Source of the DNA: Drechslerella dactyloides
Taxonomy: Eukaryota > Ascomycota > Orbiliomycetes > Orbiliales > Orbiliaceae
Direction of reading: 5' to 3'
DNA length: 64,000 nucleotides
NCBI GenBank assembly: GCA_020064725.1
Contig: JAGTWJ010000003.1
Coordinates: 1,426,001-1,490,000, forward strand
Part shown: positions 48,613 through 60,500 of the stretch, piece after piece
How positions within the stretch are numbered: position 1 is the stretch's first letter
How the letters are laid out: the number at the start of each line of letters is the position of its first letter
Notes under the pieces: generated by a model
What the model was told of the DNA's origin: nothing
Seen by the model: the letters and a program-made list of their open reading frames with translations, nothing else
Database searches by the model: none
Translations under genes and position numbers: made by a program

Positions 48613-50400
48613 CTAGCCCTCTGCGTAGTAGGTCGGCTGCCAGCCGTCCCCGCAGCAGCTGCTCCACCGTATCTGCTCCACAAGCAACAGGCCCAACGGC
48701 ACCACCAGCATCTCCGTCATCTCCCTCCCCTCGTCATCGTTGCCCCCCTTCCTGCGGTTCGCACACACCGTCAGCTCCCCGCACCGCCCAAACTTCGTCA
48801 TCCCCGTCTGCATCACCACATCCCCCATCACGCCGTCCCTCGCCAGCACGTCCCTGTTCTCCAGCAACCGCGCATCAGGTCCCCAAATACAGTCCCCCTC
48901 GTCATCCACCTTTGTCCGCCACGACCGCCGCACATCCGGCACCAGCGCCAGCCCATCGATCCTCAGCCCGTCGTCATCCCTCAAGTAGGGAAACTCCCCG
49001 CCGACAAGCCTCGACACATTCGCAAACGTGTCCACCACCTCGGCACTATAATTCCCACCGACCTCCCGCCCAACATCCGCATTGCTACTACACCCGCCGC
49101 TCTCCCACCGCGAGCGCATGTAGGGGAACTCAAACCGCACAGAGCGGACATACACCCCGCCGAACGGCGACTCCAGCGGCGCCGTCCGCCGCAGCACCAC
49201 CGTCCCCGGCGTCCGCTTCGCCGACGCATTCACCAGATCCGTCGTCTCGAACCCTGCGACCCGCGAGTCCCGCCGCACATCGTACACGTCAACCCGCCCC
49301 TTCGCCAGCACGTCCGCGTCGACCCGTCCGTCCAGCACGACGCGGAAATCCCACCCCCCACACTGCTTCGGGTACGCGTACACGCGGCTGCGCGGCGGCG
49401 TCGCCAAACTCGCGACAAGCGGCCAAGCGGCCAGCACCAACATCAGCGCAAAGAACACACGCGCGAAAAGCTTCTCCTCCCGCTTCGTCAACTTGCGCCG
49501 TACCAACCAGCTCATCGGCGACGTGTCGCTCGTGTCGTCGTCCGCCGTGCCCGAACCCTTATATATCCGACGCAGCGTCTTGGAGATCCGTAGATGCCGG
49601 TCAAAGCTGTCGATGAAGCTCATGGTGCCGACCATGAGGAAGATGGCGCCGGGGAAGTTGAACAGACAGAGCATGATTGAGATCCACAACTCCGTGCCCG
49701 TGAACGTTGTGAAAGCGGTGGCGGTATCCGTTACGCCGGGGCGGTCCCGCCATTCGTGCGGGTGGAGGTACACGGAGACGTGGTAGTAGATCCACAGGGC
49801 GAAACCCGCGTTCAGGCCGGCCGTTATGACGAAGCCCAACATGTATCCGTGCGAGCTTTTGAGCAGCCAGTTGCTGAAGGTGTGAGATGGTGTCCCCGGT
49901 GAATTGGCAGCGTTGGCGGGCGCGGGGAGCGGCGCGGGAGGGGGTGGCGGCGGCGAGGTGCTCACCGGTCTCGGCTTGTCAAGGCGCCGGTAGCCGCGGA
50001 CGATGTTTTCGGGGAGGTTGTATATGAATCTGGCGGCGCGGTAGCCCTTGGTCGGTATCCACCAGGCGATCGTGCGGATGTGGATCTTCAGCCGGCTGTA
50101 GGCTGTCGGCGCGTACGTCGCTCGGCGCGGGGTGTGTGTCGTGCGAGGTGGGGATGGTAGGCGGGGAGGTGTAGGGGAGACATGGTGGACCGGCGGCGGC
50201 AGGTCGACCAGCGGGATGGAGTTTCGAGACGTATCCATGGGCGTCAGGCCGTAGCCGGGGATTGGGACCGGCAGGATGTCGTCGAGCGCGCCATCGCGCG
50301 GTGAAGACGGGCCGGGCGACGAATGCGACAGGGACCGCGAGAGGCGGGCTGCTGGGATCGCGGCCCGCGGGGGGAGCGGGTCATTGTTAACGGTGGTCAT
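48613..50400 (-). CDS. Uncharacterised polytopic membrane protein
   Basis: 595 residues, no intron. The cytosolic N-terminus of about 170 residues is Pro/Ser-rich with a poly-Pro block. Three strong TM segments follow at about 184-208 (GYMLGFVITAGLNAGFALWIYY), 240-265 (LWISIMLCLFNFPGAIFLMVG) and 312-334 (ARVFFALMLVLAAWPLVASL). A region of about 210 residues then carries Cys and several N-glycosylation sequons (NAS, NYS, NVS), so it is probably extracytosolic. A fourth weak hydrophobic stretch (MLVVPLGLLLVEQI) lies near the end. No known family is recognised. The very high GC and third-position C/G bias match the divergent neighbour. It shares a 325-bp intergenic promoter region with the CoA-transferase gene. 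Confidence 0.82.
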   Translation of the reverse strand: MTTVNNDPLPPRAAIPAARLSRSLSHSSPGPSSPRDGALDDILPVPIPGYGLTPMDTSRNSIPLVDLPPPVHHVSPTPPRLPSPPRTTHTPRRATYAPTAYSRLKIHIRTIAWWIPTKGYRAARFIYNLPENIVRGYRRLDKPRPVSTSPPPPPPAPLPAPANAANSPGTPSHTFSNWLLKSSHGYMLGFVITAGLNAGFALWIYYHVSVYLHPHEWRDRPGVTDTATAFTTFTGTELWISIMLCLFNFPGAIFLMVGTMSFIDSFDRHLRISKTLRRIYKGSGTADDDTSDTSPMSWLVRRKLTKREEKLFARVFFALMLVLAAWPLVASLATPPRSRVYAYPKQCGGWDFRVVLDGRVDADVLAKGRVDVYDVRRDSRVAGFETTDLVNASAKRTPGTVVLRRTAPLESPFGGVYVRSVRFEFPYMRSRWESGGCSSNADVGREVGGNYSAEVVDTFANVSRLVGGEFPYLRDDDGLRIDGLALVPDVRRSWRTKVDDEGDCIWGPDARLLENRDVLARDGVMGDVVMQTGMTKFGRCGELTVCANRRKGGNDDEGREMTEMLVVPLGLLLVEQIRWSSCCGDGWQPTYYAEG

Positions 50401-50725
50401 GACATATCGATATCGTGCCGGCCGCGGTGTTCTCTTCGGGTGGCGGAGGTTGGTCTGGCTGCCGTGGGCGATGAACGAGCGTGGAGGGCGTTATAAACAT
50501 GTCGACGATGTGAAGCCGTGGTGGAGGATCGCGAGGCTGGCTGTCTGAGAGCTGGCTTATCGGCGCCGGTCGTCCGAATCGGGCAGCCTTCTCGGCGGGC
50601 AGGGATCTCGGTCTTGGCGTCGACAACGCGCTTTCTGCAACATTTCTCCCCTCTCTCAACCTCGGCTCAAAATCTCGAGATATGCAAGATCACGACGTCT
50701 CCACCATAAACGGTTGAGATACACG
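50401..50725. promoter_or_regulatory. Divergent (bidirectional) promoter region
   Basis: Only 325 bp separate the two head-to-head start codons (50400 minus, 50726 plus), so both core promoters and 5' UTRs must sit here. Confidence 0.6.
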
Positions 50726-52189
50726 ATGGCAACGGCCCGCGACGTCGTCCACGACCTGTGGACCCATCTCGACCTGCCGCCCTTTCCACCGTCCGCTCTC
50801 CACCTCACCGGCCCCGCGCACGCGCTGCCATCCAGCTACCAGCTGTCCCTCCTCCCGCCCGCAGCCATAGGCGCCACCGCCCTCGCGGCCTCCCTCATCC
50901 GCTCTCACCGTCTTGGTTCAACAGAACTCTCGCCCGTATCCGTCGATGGTCTTCACGCCACCGTCGAGTTCCGCTCCGAGGCCTTCACATCCCTCAACGG
51001 TGCCCCGCCGCCAAACCTCTGGGGGCCCATCTCGGGTGTCTACCCGACGGCTGACAACGGGTTCGTCGGCATCCACGCCAATTTCCCCAACCACGCCGTC
51101 GCTGCTCTCCGCATCCTCGGCCTGCCCGAGTCCTGCACCGACAAATCCGCCGTCGCGGCCGCCGTCGAGCAGTTCGATGCGGTGGAGCTAGAAACCCTCG
51201 CGGCCGAAAACGACGCCGTAATCTACGCACTCCGCGATCCAGCCGCCTGGAACGCCCTCCCCGCTGCCGTCGCACTACCATCCTTCCCCATCACTATCCG
51301 AAAGATCCGCGACGCCCCACCCGGTCTCCCGCCGTCGCTTCAGGGTGTCGAAAACCCTACATCCTGTCTCCAGGGTCTCCGCGTCGCGGAACTCTCCCGC
51401 GTAATCGCCGGCCCGATCGCTGGCCGCGCGCTCGCTGCCCACGGCGCAGACGTCCTCTGGCTTCACGGACCGCACCTCCCTTCTCTCCCAGCATTGGACA
51501 TCGACACCTCTCGCGGCAAACGCAGCGCCTTCATGGACCTGCGTGACGACGCTGGTAAAGCCACATTACAGTCACTACTCTCCTCCGCGGATGTATTCAT
51601 CCAGTCCTTCCGTCCTGGCGCCATCGCAGCAAAGGGCTTCGATGCACTCTCCGTCGCGGAACTGAATCCTGACGGTATAATCTACGCTTCCCTCGACGCA
51701 TTCGGCCAGGAAGGACCGTGGTCCCACCGTCGCGGCTTCGACTCCATGGTCCAGCTGTGCACCGGCATCAACGCCTCCGAAGCAGCCCATCACAACTCCG
51801 GCGAGCCGTATAAAAAATGGCCCGTACAGGCACTGGACCATACGGCAGGCTACTTCCTCGCCCTCGGCATCCTAACCGCGCTGCACCGCCGTATCACCAT
51901 CGGCGGCAGCTGGGAAGTCCACGTTAGTCTCGCGGCCGTTGCGAAATACATTTCCTCCCTCCCGCACCTCCCCGGCCGCGAAGGCTTCGACGGCGCCGTC
52001 GGCGTCACCAATGACACCGCACGACCATTCCTCGAGACGCGCGAGACAAGCGTCGGCGAGCTGACGGCGGTGCGGCATGCGGGGCAGGTCGACGGCGCAA
52101 CAGTGGGGTACCGTCACCAGCCGACAGCGCTAGGCCACCACGACGCCCGGTGGGAGAAATCGCCATTACTCACAAGCAGAACTAGTTAA
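50726..52189 (+). CDS. Class III CoA-transferase family protein (CaiB/BaiF type)
   Basis: 487 residues, single exon; ATG at 50726. Members move CoA between acyl-CoA and an acid, or epimerise 2-methylacyl-CoA. Two family III domains are visible: an N-terminal half (about 40-180) and the main fold from GLRVAELSRVIAGPIAGRALAAHGADV (about 220) on. Typical elements are DLRDDAGKATLQSLLSSADVFIQSFRPG, FGQEGPWSHRRGFDSMVQ, and PVQALDHTAGYFLALGILTAL, where D371 is in the place of the catalytic Asp that forms the acyl-anhydride. The substrate is unknown. Length fits the fungal two-domain form. It may be co-regulated with the divergent membrane protein. Confidence 0.9.
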   Translation: MATARDVVHDLWTHLDLPPFPPSALHLTGPAHALPSSYQLSLLPPAAIGATALAASLIRSHRLGSTELSPVSVDGLHATVEFRSEAFTSLNGAPPPNLWGPISGVYPTADNGFVGIHANFPNHAVAALRILGLPESCTDKSAVAAAVEQFDAVELETLAAENDAVIYALRDPAAWNALPAAVALPSFPITIRKIRDAPPGLPPSLQGVENPTSCLQGLRVAELSRVIAGPIAGRALAAHGADVLWLHGPHLPSLPALDIDTSRGKRSAFMDLRDDAGKATLQSLLSSADVFIQSFRPGAIAAKGFDALSVAELNPDGIIYASLDAFGQEGPWSHRRGFDSMVQLCTGINASEAAHHNSGEPYKKWPVQALDHTAGYFLALGILTALHRRITIGGSWEVHVSLAAVAKYISSLPHLPGREGFDGAVGVTNDTARPFLETRETSVGELTAVRHAGQVDGATVGYRHQPTALGHHDARWEKSPLLTSRTS

Positions 52190-53114
52190 ATCCGGCGTGG
52201 CATCCGATTCGACTCGAAGCTCCGGAAATGCACACGCATACTTAGCACATACTGTATAGGTCCATCTCTATCGCATCGACCGTGGTAACAGGGCAGCTGT
52301 ACCAGCGGAAAACTCAATGTAAAAGCAAACGGTATGCCCCGTCCGGCCAATGGGGCTGTGCGCGCGCCAAGACCGCCAACCGGACTGGTGCATCGAGCCG
52401 AAACAGGGTCGCTAATTAAGGGATGAGATCTGTGCCCCGCGACAGTGCAGCCGACCGCGTCGAGTAGCTGCCGACCCTCCTTTTCCGCGACAGACATTCT
52501 GCTTCGAAAGAAAATCTCTTCTGACGAGATTTTATTTTGTTTCTTTCTTTCTTTCGCAGTGTGGGTGATTCTTTTCTTCGTCGCAAGATTATTTTTTCAG
52601 CTTCGAAGAGGTGTCGTTGGTTAAGGTGTGGATGTTTCCTTTCGAGATCTCGCTTGTCAAAGTCGCACAGCATCAACGGTTGATTTGATATCACCTCTGG
52701 CCATCCGTCGCTCGCGCGCAGTGTTCCTTCGTCGCCGCGCCAGAGCGCATGTTTTGCACCGCAGGACTCTACATACATACGGTGAATCACGTACCTACAT
52801 CCCGCATAACGTTACATACATTTCTTCGTCCGGAGGGTACTTGCTGGCCGGCCAGCCTTGGAGCGTTTCTTCTTTCTTTCTTCTTTCCTTCTCATTTCAC
52901 CTCACAGCCGCCATTCTTAACCAAGTCGTTACCTGGCCTTATCCACTACACCATTTTCTTCCTTCGCTAGTGTGCACTCCTACCTATCGATCGCATACCG
53001 GACGAAATCAATCATCAGTAGCTAGCCCTATCGATCTACGTCTCAAGTAGTCGAGCGCACCGCCTCACGATACAGAACCGGTCGATATCGATATCACATC
53101 CACGAACGGATACA
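52190..53114. other. Intergenic region / presumed leader of the 50-aa peptide
   Basis: CT tracts ending in AG (CTTTCTTTCTTTCGCAG near 52,543-52,559; TCTTTCTTCTTTCC...CACAG near 52,870-52,910) look like 3' ends of UTR introns on the + strand. No larger coding frame is supported. Confidence 0.45.
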
Positions 53115-53267
53115 ATGACAGACTTCGACACCAACAGCCTGATCTTCCGACTACTCGTCGCGCTCGGCGGATTGGTCGCTCTCATCCTCCTCCTCACGCT
53201 CATCCTCTGCTGCCTGAAGCGGCGGCGGGACGGCGGGCGCCCGATTGCGTTCGTGCCGCTGGTGTAG
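53115..53267 (+). CDS. Tiny single-pass membrane peptide (50 aa)
   Basis: Starts MTDFDTNSLIFR. One hydrophobic helix of about 20 residues (LLVALGGLVALILLLTLIL) is followed by CC and a basic patch (LKRRRDGGRP). The acidic N-terminus and positive C-terminal flank suit an N-out/C-in single-pass protein; the juxtamembrane Cys pair could be palmitoylated. ATG context is ACAATGA. It lies in an otherwise gene-free stretch and follows CT-rich leader-like DNA. No family recognised. Confidence 0.55.
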   Translation: MTDFDTNSLIFRLLVALGGLVALILLLTLILCCLKRRRDGGRPIAFVPLV

Positions 53268-54813
53268 TGTCGTACGTCCACCGTGCGCACATGCGCCGGC
53301 AATCATCGTCGCTGTGGTCGTCGGGCGTGCGATTGCGGCGGTACAGGCGATTACCGCTGTAACATCGAATGAAACGGGCGACGGGCGCAGCGCGCGACGT
53401 TCCGTCGAAGCTTCGATCTACGCGACTCAATACACTACCTTAGCTTCGCAACACAGCGAAGCCGCCAACACCCAACGTTACACCATACTACGATATTAAA
53501 AGACAGAGCTACGTCGTCGACGACGAAGCTATACACACACACCGAAGGAAGAAAACATCAAAAATCACCAGCAGGATCCAGATGGGACACAGGACGGCTG
53601 CTCGAATACACAAGCAAGCACCGTCCAAGAACTCCAGCCGCACGCCCAGCTGCCACGGCTGACCGCCGCGCCGCCAGCCACCCTTGTTACGCTATCTCTA
53701 TATATCACATCCCAAACGAGCCGCATGGGTTGCCGTGCATATGCTCGCCAGATACCCACCCGTCCGTCTTCGTCCACCTATCGCACCTGATATATATAAC
53801 GCAAATATCATATCAGTTATATACCAATCGCTATACCCTATTCCACATGCTCGCGGCCGCGCCGTCGAGCAATATGAAGGAGGGAGAATCGAGTGCTGTT
53901 TTCGGAATTTCGCCCATTGTTACCGTTTGTGTATGCATGCACTTACATCTAGAATTGAAGAGGAGGTGGTTCGAAGGAGGGAGTGGGAGTGTCGTCCGCA
54001 TGATAGATACCCATTGATTGGAAGTTGGTTCATTTTCGAGTTTTTCTCTCGTATTTTTGTTCATCGCATGTATGCGTGCGTGTATGCGTGTATGCGTGCA
54101 CGAGTCGCAGTTCACGGGGCGTGGAGCGGTCGACCGATGTTATAGTATACTAGCTGTAGCTATGATGCATATACGCATTATATATCCAAGAATTCGAATC
54201 GAATATATAGCATCGTCAAGCTAGTCTATTGGCCACTATGATATCGTAACCTTCATACTGTTCTAGTTAACTATTAACTATGTAATATATCTGCTAGATA
54301 TATGGTATCGTCGGGTATACTTGTCTCGTAAACCGGAAGCGGATATGCTGTACTAACTTGGCCAGTCGTAGGATCTCCGTCTGCGAAGCTATACATCGTG
54401 TATTTGTAGCATTGCCTTGGCGAGTCTTTATATTGCGGAGTATACTATACATGCGCACTAGCACTCGCACCCCAGCTCGACCACAATGCCTATTCATTTG
54501 TAAAGCTAGCCCAAGCACGGATGCATGGACGCATGCAGATGATATATGCCACGGAGCTTCCATAGACGTCACGGATCATATATCTACACACCGACAAGCG
54601 TCCATGAAATTGGTAGTGTATATATACTAAACGTCCAATATACAATGCGAACAACAGTATTACATTACAACATTAACTAAGTGCTCACCAAAACATGCAT
54701 GCAACCGCATCCAATGCCATACCATCACTGTAAACTAGTACGCACCACCCGTCGCCGATCGATGCATCAAGCACGGCTCGCCACTCGTATACAAACGTAT
54801 TTACCATACGGAC
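53268..54813. other. Intergenic region
   Basis: 1.5 kb with GTATGCGTG repeats near 54,062-54,098 and AT-rich DNA. Presumed 3' UTR of the 50-aa peptide gene and trailer of the transporter; no gene seen. Confidence 0.55.
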
Positions 54814-57509
54814 TTAGAAAACCTCCGGCCCCTTCGCGTTGGTCACCACCGCCGCACCGGTAAGCACGCTCTTCTCCTTCCCCGCCTCGCTCCCGTCGCT
54901 GCCCACACCATCACCTTCAATGCTGATACTCTCCTGATCCTGCGTCTGCGTTATCAGATCGCCTAGCTCCGCCGCCGCCAGCGTGGACGCTGCATCGGGC
55001 GCGAGCGTCGCGATGAGCCAGTAGACGCCTGCCGTGACAAAGTACCCGTATATCCACGAGATCGAGAACATGTACATTGTCGCACTGCTGCCGATTGCGG
55101 GGTTGATGTTGTGTAGGAAGCCTGGGAAGCAGGGGATGCAGCCGACGAGCATCGCGGCGACTGTATGCATACGTACACTGGTTAGCATGCCATGCCTTTA
55201 CATCTATCTACCGCTATATCCGTGCACGGGTAGACGTATTGTGGTGACGATAAAGGGGTAAGTGAATAGACTCACGCGACCGCCAATTGATGCCAGCCCG
55301 GTACCGATATATCCCTCTTGGCCGATACATCGCCGGCACGGACACCTTGCCCTTCTTCACCAAAAAGTAATCCGCAGTCATGACACCCGCGATCGGTGCC
55401 AAAAACACAGTATAACCGCCCGCGAAGCTCAGGAACCGCGGCGCCGACGCCAGTATATACCACGGCACGAGCACCCATCCGCCGATGAACGCGCACAGGA
55501 TGCTACCCCGCCGGATGTTGAGGTATCGTGGCAGCAGCGCGTTGAAGTCGTTGCCCGCGCTGATGCTGTTCGCGGCGATGTTTGTGCCTAGGGTGGCGAG
55601 GGTGAAGGCGAACGCGCAGAAGAAGCGTGCGGCGCGCTCGCCGGAAGAGTTGCCCCACAGAGAGATGAGTTCCAGCGGGTCCCTAAGTACAAACAGATTG
55701 TCAGTGTATCGTTCGTTATATTGTAAGATGGGAGAAGAGGGGGACACACCAGTAGTATTCGCCGTAGATAATCTTCGAAGCCGATGTGACGGAGATGCCC
55801 ATGAAGGAGATGAACGTGAACGCAATCGGTATAATGAACGGCTGCACGTACTGCTCCCGTGGGCTGCTCGCGTACCGTGTGAAATCACTAATATTGACGG
55901 CGAGCGTCGCTGCACGTATATCCATGCAATCACGTCAGCCACTCCAACCTACAACATAATGACTAAATCGATGCATGGGTGAAGAAGGGTGGACAGACAC
56001 CACTGTCCGAGCACGGAGTTCAGGCCGCCGAGCCACTGCCAGGCCGCGGCACTGCCGCGCAGCGTCGCCGAGTCCGAGAATATGGGCCCGCCACCGGTCT
56101 TGTGGAACGCCCAGGCCATCAGGCTGATGCCGCAGATGGGTGTCAGGATGGACTTTAGGATGAACAGGGTCTTGACCTTAGTCGGGTGCACCAGCACTAC
56201 ATACAGCATACAGATGTTAGCCACCATTCACTGTTATATAACTACGATACCACTATCCTATCTTGCGAATAATAGATAGCCAGTTCGACGGGATGGATGA
56301 TGTATCATATGCAACAGACGGGTATCAGCTGAAAATGAACCTACCGAACGGGAACTGTATCAGCCAGTAGAGAAAGTAGCACAATAACCCCTGGCTCGTC
56401 GTGCCCGCGTTATCGGGCAGGTGGTTCGGGAAGGACGCAAAGCTCGGCCAGATCGCTTTGATCATTTCGCGCACGCAGTTCCCACCAGTAGTGGTCTGAA
56501 TACCGAACCTGTCAAACCACACACGCTCTCACTATCAGCATTCACAACATTCGATGCAGGGTGCTATCAGGATATTGCGGTAGGGTACACACCAGAAGCA
56601 AGCCAAGACTACCCGCGAGACGACGGCAAAGTACGAAAAGTAGAAGCCGAAGCTCGAGCGGGCGAGGACGGGGAAGGGAATGTGCAGCTTTGCGCCGATG
56701 TATCCGTGCAGCGTCATCGGCACCGATATGAAGAGCTAACATCACAAACCGTTAGTAACATTAACATCGCATCGAACTGAATCTTCATCGTGCACGAATG
56801 ACAATTCGAGGTTGGGATTCGAGGGTGGGTTGGGAGTGTAGATGGATGGATGTATCGAACGTACCTGCCCTACAACAATCGCCCTATACGAGCACCCACA
56901 TCGCGGTCAGCCAAAGAAATGTGTTGTCGCAAATACGCAAACCCATTACGTAAAAGTTAAAGAAAATGAAACCTCGCACATACGCAATGGAAGCCTTGAA
57001 CCCGAGCCCTACAGCTATCATGGCCGATGCCAGTTGCCATGTCGGCCTATAAAAAGAGCGTGGTCCCGTCAGCCCGCCTGTCCCGTCGCCGAACTCCCGC
57101 AACCCGCGATCCAACGACCCGCCTCGCGTCCGTCAGGAGGCGTCCTACACATTGAAGGCGTCCGAAATCTGGCACACGCGACAGTCATGTCAGCCATCTA
57201 GTATCTGGGGAACCGGTATCGTGTAACGTCATCCGTACCCAGTATGCTGTTGTCTCGCCGGCATCCGTCAGCTACGTCTTTCCATCGACAGTCGACGCTC
57301 GGCTACTCACCAACAATATGATACCACCGCCAAGTCCGCAGCGGCGGAGGCACCGGGTCCATATCTACACTCGCCCGGTTAGCCATGGCTGTCCTCGCTC
57401 TCCCCGGATTCCTGAGCCGACTGCGCAAACCTTTGTTCGACCATCTGTTCGACGGGGCGTACGTCGCCGGCAGCGGGTCCAGCTGCAACTTCGGCCGTTT
57501 AAAATGCAT
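54814..57509 (-). CDS. NCS1-family nucleobase/allantoin-type permease
   Basis: Exons 57509-57431, 57364-57315, 57168-57149, 57046-56984, 56883-56865, 56735-56593, 56508-56345, 56196-55999, 55909-55750, 55682-55276, 55160-54814; 549 residues. Plasma-membrane symporter for purine/pyrimidine bases or related compounds. Family marks: SNRWSNKDMDPVPPPLRTW (restored by removing intron 1), FPVLARSSFGFYFSYFAVV, AIWPSFASFPNHLPDNAG, FLYWLIQFPF, NISDFTRY, the WGNSSGERAARFFCAFAF helix, NFNALLPRYLNIRRGS-like loop, and LAPIAGVMTADYFLVKKGKV. The tail is acidic. Eleven exons, including one of 19 and one of 20 nt, is high for this family, and several donors are unusual (GTTTGC, GTTGGT, GTCTGT). Exact substrate not predictable. 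Confidence 0.9.
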
Positions 57510-60500
57510 CGTCGTGTATCGCTCGCTCGCTCGGCGGCGAGGGAAAGGAGAAAAGTTGGTGGGTCGAGAGCGACAGTGGAGGTTTCGTCGAGTCCGGTGC
57601 CCCTCTTTTTGGCGTCGGGAGAAAAGCCGTTCCGTCGATAAGTACCAAGCCGCTCTTAACTGGATACGTCTGCGGCTGAGCGCCTGCTGTCTGGTCGATC
57701 AAAAATCCGCACGATTAGCAACCAGTGTACTCGCCTTCACGACCGGGTTATACACCGCATACTTATATAAAACAGCTGGGGGAGGACGAGCGGCAGCTAC
57801 GCTGTAACGAGCCCAAAGCACAGCGGCATGCTACACGCTTGCAAGGATAGGGGTGGCCAGATCTTACCGCCAATATATAAGCTCGATACGAGCCAGACAC
57901 AAGGTCTAGGAAGGAGAAATCGACAACAACAAGAAGCCCAGCCAGGTATGTAGCGTTCCCGTCGACAGCATGCAGCCGTGCGTTCCAGAGACAGGAAGCT
58001 GAGTCAGGAAAGAAGTCACTTGGGTCACCTTTGATCAGAAGAAAAAATATATTCCCGACAAGCATCCGCTCCGGAATAGGCTTGGAGGACCCCACGCGGG
58101 ATGGAATTAGACCGCCAAGTAAGCTCTGGGATTCTATGCCTCATGCATGGCATGGCGGCCGGTGAGCGCGCGCAGCGCGGTGCGACTCGTCTGCGGTCTG
58201 CCCTCCTTTTTCGCACGTTGCTGCTGTGACCGTGCATCGCGATACCCACCAGGCCAAGGTGCCACAAAGCCTAAAACCGACAAGGGTGGAGCGCAACCTG
58301 CGTGGTTCTGTGTCGGTTCACAGGCAAGGATTGGCCGCTCCCGAGCCCAGTTATGTATTCAGGGTTCCAGAGAAGTTCCTTCATCATCGACACCAGTTCT
58401 GATAGGGCGGCCGTGAGTGTTGGCATTACATTGGCAGGTTAGGTCTTGAATTCGAATGTGAAACCTTGGGAAAAAAATGCGAGGTGGTGTGCATGGCTTG
58501 TAGAAATACTGGTCGAGACAAACGGCACTGCATATGCACCTGTAGCTCGGCGCATTCGTGACTAACCACAGAAGTATGAACGAGCGTTCGTCGATTAGTC
58601 TCGGAGCCGACTAACTAGCCCTCCATCGACAATACAGTATCGAAAATCGTTGAGTGCAGTCGTCGAAAACGAATCGAGTCGTTCTCCAGCAGAATTTTGC
58701 ATGAGTGTGTGCGTGCGCAGTCATCTGGAGCCCCGTTGTTGAAATTGGACTTCAACCCACCACCGCCTATGATTCGCTGGGCAAGGGCCAGAGGTGGAGC
58801 CGGCGGACATCCAGCGAGGGTCTTCAACCGAAGGCAGCCATCATTCCTGCGTTCCGGAATCCAGGAACCGAGATAGCTTGCCGGGGTGTCCATTCCATAA
58901 ACGGAAAAAATTTCCCTGAGGCCTCGCAATGCCTCACATCGGAGACTTCGCCATGCTAAGCCAAGGGTCTGTGATAAGAACCTGAAATGAAAATCCAAGA
59001 AATCGCTTTGCGAATTCACAGATCACCATTTCGCGGAATTCTGGTGATACGACAATATATCCTGCCTAGACATATGTATCTGCAGGCGGAAAGTGGTGTG
59101 TGTGTGGCATGGAAGTATAGGACCCACTGCCATGCATGAAAACGAGATACCTCCAAATACAAGGAGTCTGCCAGCACTCAAGTTGCATTATCAGGATATG
59201 CTCGTCACCCTGTGAAACTTTTCGCCAGTTTCCCAAAACTCAGGGTTGACGCAGTTGTGGATGAAGAAGCGCGTAGGTACCCGGATGTACAGTGACACTT
59301 GTACAACCTGCAGGCATCCCTACACACATACGTCTGTGGCAACTCGGAGAGAAACTAGTGGCGAGCATGATTCCGCTGCCACTTACCAAGTAGGCCGGTA
59401 GCTCGCCTGGATGCAAAATGTCGGGATCGCCTACTTGCAAGGCTCCAGCGTAAACATGCGTCCATCAGAATGAGTATTTTTCCGACGGCAATCGCGACAG
59501 CGGATTATTGATCAAGAGATGAGATATGTCTGCAAGGTTGCGGTGGAACCATGGCCATGTCCTCGCAGACATTAAGTCTGACAACACGGACGACAATGGT
59601 TTTAGGAGCACACGACCAACTTCCGCATTCTCAACTAAAATAAGAGCAACTGCAAGCCAACGTCCGCCACATTTGCAAAGAGCTGCAACACTAGTACTAG
59701 CCCGGTGGGCTGGAATCATGATGAGATATTAGTCCCCCGCTCCGAAAGCTGTGATGACGGCTGCGCACTTTCCGTTAGTCATCTAAGTGCTGACTTAACA
59801 TTAGAAGCTACCGTACCATATTATGCGGCAACTCCTGTGATTGATTCCACATACACGTACATATTTAGGTATTTACCCCAAGGCCGCATTACAGCATCCC
59901 TGACCGTTAACAGGGGCTTTCTTTTCAACACGATGCTCAACGAACTGAAGCCGGAGAGTATCAAATGTCTCCTGAATACCTATTATGCATATGTGCAAAA
60001 TCATTCGTGCCCAAGCTCGATCTTTATGGTAACCAAGAAGTGACATGACAAAAATGTTGGAACTGTCGGTATTACGTCAAATTGCCCAGAATTTAAGCTT
60101 AATCAAGATTCACCATGACTTTGTGTAACAAACAATTGCTGTGACATGACAAGTACCTACCTAATAAACGCTTTCAACTACATTGTTACACAGCTGCCAC
60201 CACAAGTGATCTCGAAAAGATCCATCAGTAAATTCTGCCCACATATCACTATCACAAGGCACCTTGTGCTCGATCTCCGCCTCCGAGAAACGTTCGAACC
60301 CGTACCTGCCCGGCAGCTGGGAATTCATCATCTGGGTCGGTCATATTTCACATTAATTGAGGGTCAAAAATCACAAGATGACCTTGAGGGTGTGGATTTG
60401 ATCCGCTGTTATCGGCTGAGCGGATTTCTTATCGCTGCTAAGTATTCTAGTTATCAGTTGTCTGATCGTACGTCTTGATGAAATATAATATGCCAGGGCG

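Noticed and set aside
57385..57807. 140-codon + strand frame
   Set aside because: Overlaps the first exons and promoter of the NCS1 permease on the other strand.
60281..60310. GTTCGAACCC-like string resembling a tRNA B box
   Set aside because: No matching A box or cloverleaf stems at the right distance.
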